NCBI GenBank assembly: GCA_017889745.1
Contig: JAGGAG010000123.1
Location: forward strand, 1 to 8,110
DNA from: Gemmatimonadota bacterium
GTDB lineage: Bacteria; Gemmatimonadota; Gemmatimonadetes; Gemmatimonadales; GWC2-71-9
Direction: 5' to 3'
DNA: 8,110 bases
Both the position numbers and the translations under genes were made by a program. Below, in pieces: positions 6,263-8,110 of the stretch. The stretch's first letter is position 1. Each line of letters begins with the position of its first letter. A model generated the notes under the pieces. That model saw only the letters and a list, made by a program, of their open reading frames with translations, ran no database searches and had not been told where the DNA came from.

Positions 6263-7948
6263 CTACCCGCCCGCCGGCGGCGTGGCAGTCGCCGGCTGAT
6301 GCGACGTCGGGACCGCCTGGTGGTGGTGGAGGTAGTCGAGGTTCACCGCGTAGTTGTTGAACTGGATGGAGTAGAAGTCCTCGAAGAACGGCTGGATGAC
6401 CTGCTCGATGCCGGGATCGTAGTCCGGCGACACGTGCAGGACGCGACCCTCGGTATCCGCGCGGAACTCGTGATCCTCGATGATGAGCGTCCCGTCCTTG
6501 ATCACGTACCGGGGAGTCGAGAACATCTTCTCCTTGTCGCCGTCCTCCTCGTAGATCGTGATGTCGGCGTCCGCACCGACCCCGAGGTGTCCCTTGGCGG
6601 TGAGCCCGAGCAGCCGGGCCGGGCCGGCGCGGGTGATGATGGCGATCTCGTACAGCGAGTACTCCCGCTCCTGGCAGTCCCTGAGGCCGCTGTTGTCCAG
6701 GGCCTTCTGGTTCACCTTCGCCATCTCCTCCTTGCGGAACTCGCGGTCCATCAGCAGCCGGATGAGCTTGGGATAGCTCATGAACGAACCGCCGTTGGGA
6801 TGGTCGGTCGAGAACACCATGCGCCACGGGTCGTCCGACAGCAGGAACAGCTCGAGCCCGATCGCCCACTGCAGGGCGTTGGTGTACACCTGGTCCTGAT
6901 AGGTGAACGGCACGATCCCGCACCCGCTCTCGTTCTCCACGTCGGCGTTGGTCCACTTGGGGCTGCCGAACCGCCGCAGCATGTACGCGAGCGGGGCGTC
7001 CGCCGTCATGCTGGTGGAGCGGCCGAACATCACGGCACCCACGTCCGCGCTGATGTTGGGGTGCGTATTGATGTACGCCGAGATCTCGCGCGCCATCGAC
7101 GTCGGGTTGTCGGTGGTCTTCCCGGCCACCGAGCCATAGCTGTGGAACTGGATGTGGGTGATGTGCGCCTTGCGGCCATCGGCGATCCGCATCGTCTCCA
7201 ATGTGGTCGTGTAGTTGCCGGAGTGGCCCAGGTTGTTGCAGTGGATGTGTACCGGGTGGGGCAGCCCCAGGTCGTTGGCGGCCTGGATGAACGCGCCGAT
7301 GACCTTCCTGGGAGTGAGCTCGAACGGGCCGATCTTCTGGTCCAGCGTCGTGATGTTGGCGTTCCGCCCGCCCTTCCACATTTCGTCCGCGCCCGGGTTC
7401 ACCAGCTTGGGCGCGTAGGCCTTCGTGGCGCTGATCCACCAGGCCAGCACCTGGCGGAACTCCTCGAGGCGCCCCTCCTGCAGCAGCCGGAACAGCAGCA
7501 CGTTGTTGCCGACCAGGATGAAGAACCCCTTGTCGATGACGGGCGTGTCCTGGAGTTCCTCCAGCGTGCTGCGCGTGCCGAGCGGCGTCACCGCGGCCTC
7601 CATGGCCGCCGTGTAGCCGAGCGCCGCGTAGCGATAACCGGTGGTGAAAGTGGAGGGAACGGTGCCGCCGGTGCCGGAGCGCGTGAGCCGCGTGCGCAGG
7701 TGCACGTCGCGCCGGTGGTCTTCCGGCTGCAGCTTCCTGGCGAGGTTGACCTTGGACCCGGCGATATGGCAGTGGATGTCGACGCCGCCCGGCATCACCA
7801 CCATGCCCCGGGCGTCGATGGTCTTCGCGTCCGCGGGAACCGCGGCAACGATCCGGCCATCCATGACGCAGACGTCCTGCACCACGCCGTCCAGGCCGTT
7901 AGCCGGATCGTATACCCTGCCGTTGACGATGCGGAGCGTCGCTCCCAA
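6263..7948 (-). CDS. fhcA: Formyltransferase/hydrolase complex subunit A (FwdA-type amidohydrolase)
   Basis: This 561-residue protein is the size expected for FwdA/FhcA. It has the amidohydrolase layout: an N-terminal beta part (LRIVNGRVYDPANG, 5-18); the first metal motif MPGGVDIHCHIAG (52-64) with His59 and His61; KLVNPG (181-186), whose Lys181 is probably the carboxylated metal-bridging lysine; HIHCNNLGHSGN (234-245); HITHIQFHSYG (262-272); and FSTDHPNGGSF (379-389), whose Asp382 matches the catalytic Asp position. These assignments are by motif, not alignment. FhcA hydrolyses formyl-methylofuran to formate. The TTG start is supported by GGAGG (7959-7955) six bases upstream and by a normal family N-terminus (LRIVNGRVYDP). 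The site lies in a potential hairpin. The last ~20 residues (after HHHQAV) are a low-complexity Pro/Ala/Thr tail. It follows the fhcB remnant by 24 bases and precedes fhcD by seven. Confidence 0.95.
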   Translation of the reverse strand: MGATLRIVNGRVYDPANGLDGVVQDVCVMDGRIVAAVPADAKTIDARGMVVMPGGVDIHCHIAGSKVNLARKLQPEDHRRDVHLRTRLTRSGTGGTVPSTFTTGYRYAALGYTAAMEAAVTPLGTRSTLEELQDTPVIDKGFFILVGNNVLLFRLLQEGRLEEFRQVLAWWISATKAYAPKLVNPGADEMWKGGRNANITTLDQKIGPFELTPRKVIGAFIQAANDLGLPHPVHIHCNNLGHSGNYTTTLETMRIADGRKAHITHIQFHSYGSVAGKTTDNPTSMAREISAYINTHPNISADVGAVMFGRSTSMTADAPLAYMLRRFGSPKWTNADVENESGCGIVPFTYQDQVYTNALQWAIGLELFLLSDDPWRMVFSTDHPNGGSFMSYPKLIRLLMDREFRKEEMAKVNQKALDNSGLRDCQEREYSLYEIAIITRAGPARLLGLTAKGHLGVGADADITIYEEDGDKEKMFSTPRYVIKDGTLIIEDHEFRADTEGRVLHVSPDYDPGIEQVIQPFFEDFYSIQFNNYAVNLDYLHHHQAVPTSHQPATATPPAGG

Positions 7949-7973
7949 GGTCTCCCTCCGGGTGGGAGCGACC
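7949..7973 (-). promoter_or_regulatory. Ribosome-binding site of fhcA within a potential hairpin
   Basis: The whole gap between the upstream stop and the fhcA TTG can fold on the minus strand. GGT (7973-7971) pairs with ACC (7951-7949), and CTCCC (7968-7964) pairs with GGGAG (7956-7952). A two-base bulge separates the stems and the loop is ACCCGGA. The GGAGGGAG Shine-Dalgarno stretch would be partly buried, so ribosomes finishing the upstream gene may be needed to open it. The Shine-Dalgarno match itself is clear; the regulatory role is inference. Confidence 0.4.
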
Positions 7974-8110
7974 TACGTGGCGCTGCAGGCGAGTGGCGTA
8001 CCGGCCGGGACCCGGTTGCCGCCCAGCAGCTCCCGTACCCGCTCGCGGATCGCGGTGAGCACGTGCAGGTCGCTGGGGTACGGCGATTCGAAGGCGGGAC
8101 GCAGCGCGAT
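7973..8110 (-). CDS. fhcB: Probable Fhc complex subunit B, C-terminal end only (5' part beyond window)
   Basis: The frame is open from the window edge (8110) to TAG at 7973-7975, giving 45 C-terminal residues. They include ALRPAFESPYPSDLHVLTAI and a short helix RERVRELL, then a loose tail. This fragment is too short to identify a family by motif alone. The fhcB call rests mainly on position: the next genes are fhcA, fhcD and fhcC, and the known bacterial order is fhcB-A-D-C. The Pro-rich segment followed by a final helix is compatible with the end of an FwdB/FhcB-type protein. In methylotrophic bacteria, FhcB is a structural relative of the Mo/W-binding FwdB; whether the cofactor-binding region is kept here cannot be judged. 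The gene stops 24 bases before fhcA and would be co-transcribed with it. Confidence 0.55.
   Translation of the reverse strand: MALRPAFESPYPSDLHVLTAIRERVRELLGGNRVPAGTPLACSAT

Noticed and set aside
4777..6360. Long open frame (527 codons) on the plus strand opposite fhcC and fhcD
   Set aside because: Low-complexity Pro/Ser/Ala/Arg composition, antisense to secure genes; explained by codon bias of the opposite strand.
6252..7439. 395-codon minus-strand frame inside fhcA
   Set aside because: It is in a different frame from fhcA, with Arg/Gly/Pro/His-rich composition and no ribosome-binding site; fhcA has all motifs in its own frame.
1..8110. CRISPR arrays, tRNA or rRNA genes, insertion sequences
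   Set aside because: No regularly spaced direct repeats, cloverleaf-like sequence, transposase motifs or terminal inverted repeats were seen on reading both strands.

Overview
The window reads as a GC-rich Gram-negative bacterium that carries the 'archaeal-type' tetrahydromethanopterin (H4MPT)/methylofuran one-carbon pathway. The Gram-negative assignment rests on an outer-membrane beta-barrel ending in Phe and a lipoprotein signal peptide. The one-carbon genes are in the order fhcB-A-D-C, as in methylotrophic proteobacteria, and no Mo/W-FeS subunits of a formylmethanofuran dehydrogenase are visible. The barrel/metallophosphoesterase pair and its wording remind me of Gemmatimonadota, but that placement is recollection, not proof.

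Left part, plus strand (1-2806): the 3' portion of a BamA/TamA-type outer-membrane barrel; a secreted calcineurin-like metallophosphoesterase lipoprotein 52 bases downstream; a hairpin that may end that unit; a possible promoter with a 13-base inverted repeat; and a five-helix membrane protein of unknown function.

Right part, minus strand (8110 down to 2803): a tight gene string, read leftwards. It runs from the C-terminal end of a probable fhcB through fhcA (amidohydrolase subunit), fhcD/ftr (formyltransferase) and fhcC (19-residue-repeat beta-helix subunit). It continues with a second, full-length fhcC-like gene overlapping the first by four bases, and ends with a RimK-like ATP-grasp ligase. 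Gaps are 24, 7, 28, -4 and 15 bases, so one transcript with translational coupling is likely. The two halves converge and their last stop codons overlap (2803-2806).

How the genes work together: FhcD would move the formyl group from formyl-H4MPT to methylofuran, and FhcA would hydrolyse formyl-methylofuran to formate, on an FhcB/FhcC scaffold. This is the formaldehyde-to-formate branch used in methylotrophy and formaldehyde detoxification. The second FhcC-like protein may be an extra scaffold subunit. The ATP-grasp protein is a candidate for adding glutamates to the methylofuran (or H4MPT) cofactor. Both proposals are inference. The tandem fhcC paralogue plus the RimK-like ligase is the part of the window most worth following up.
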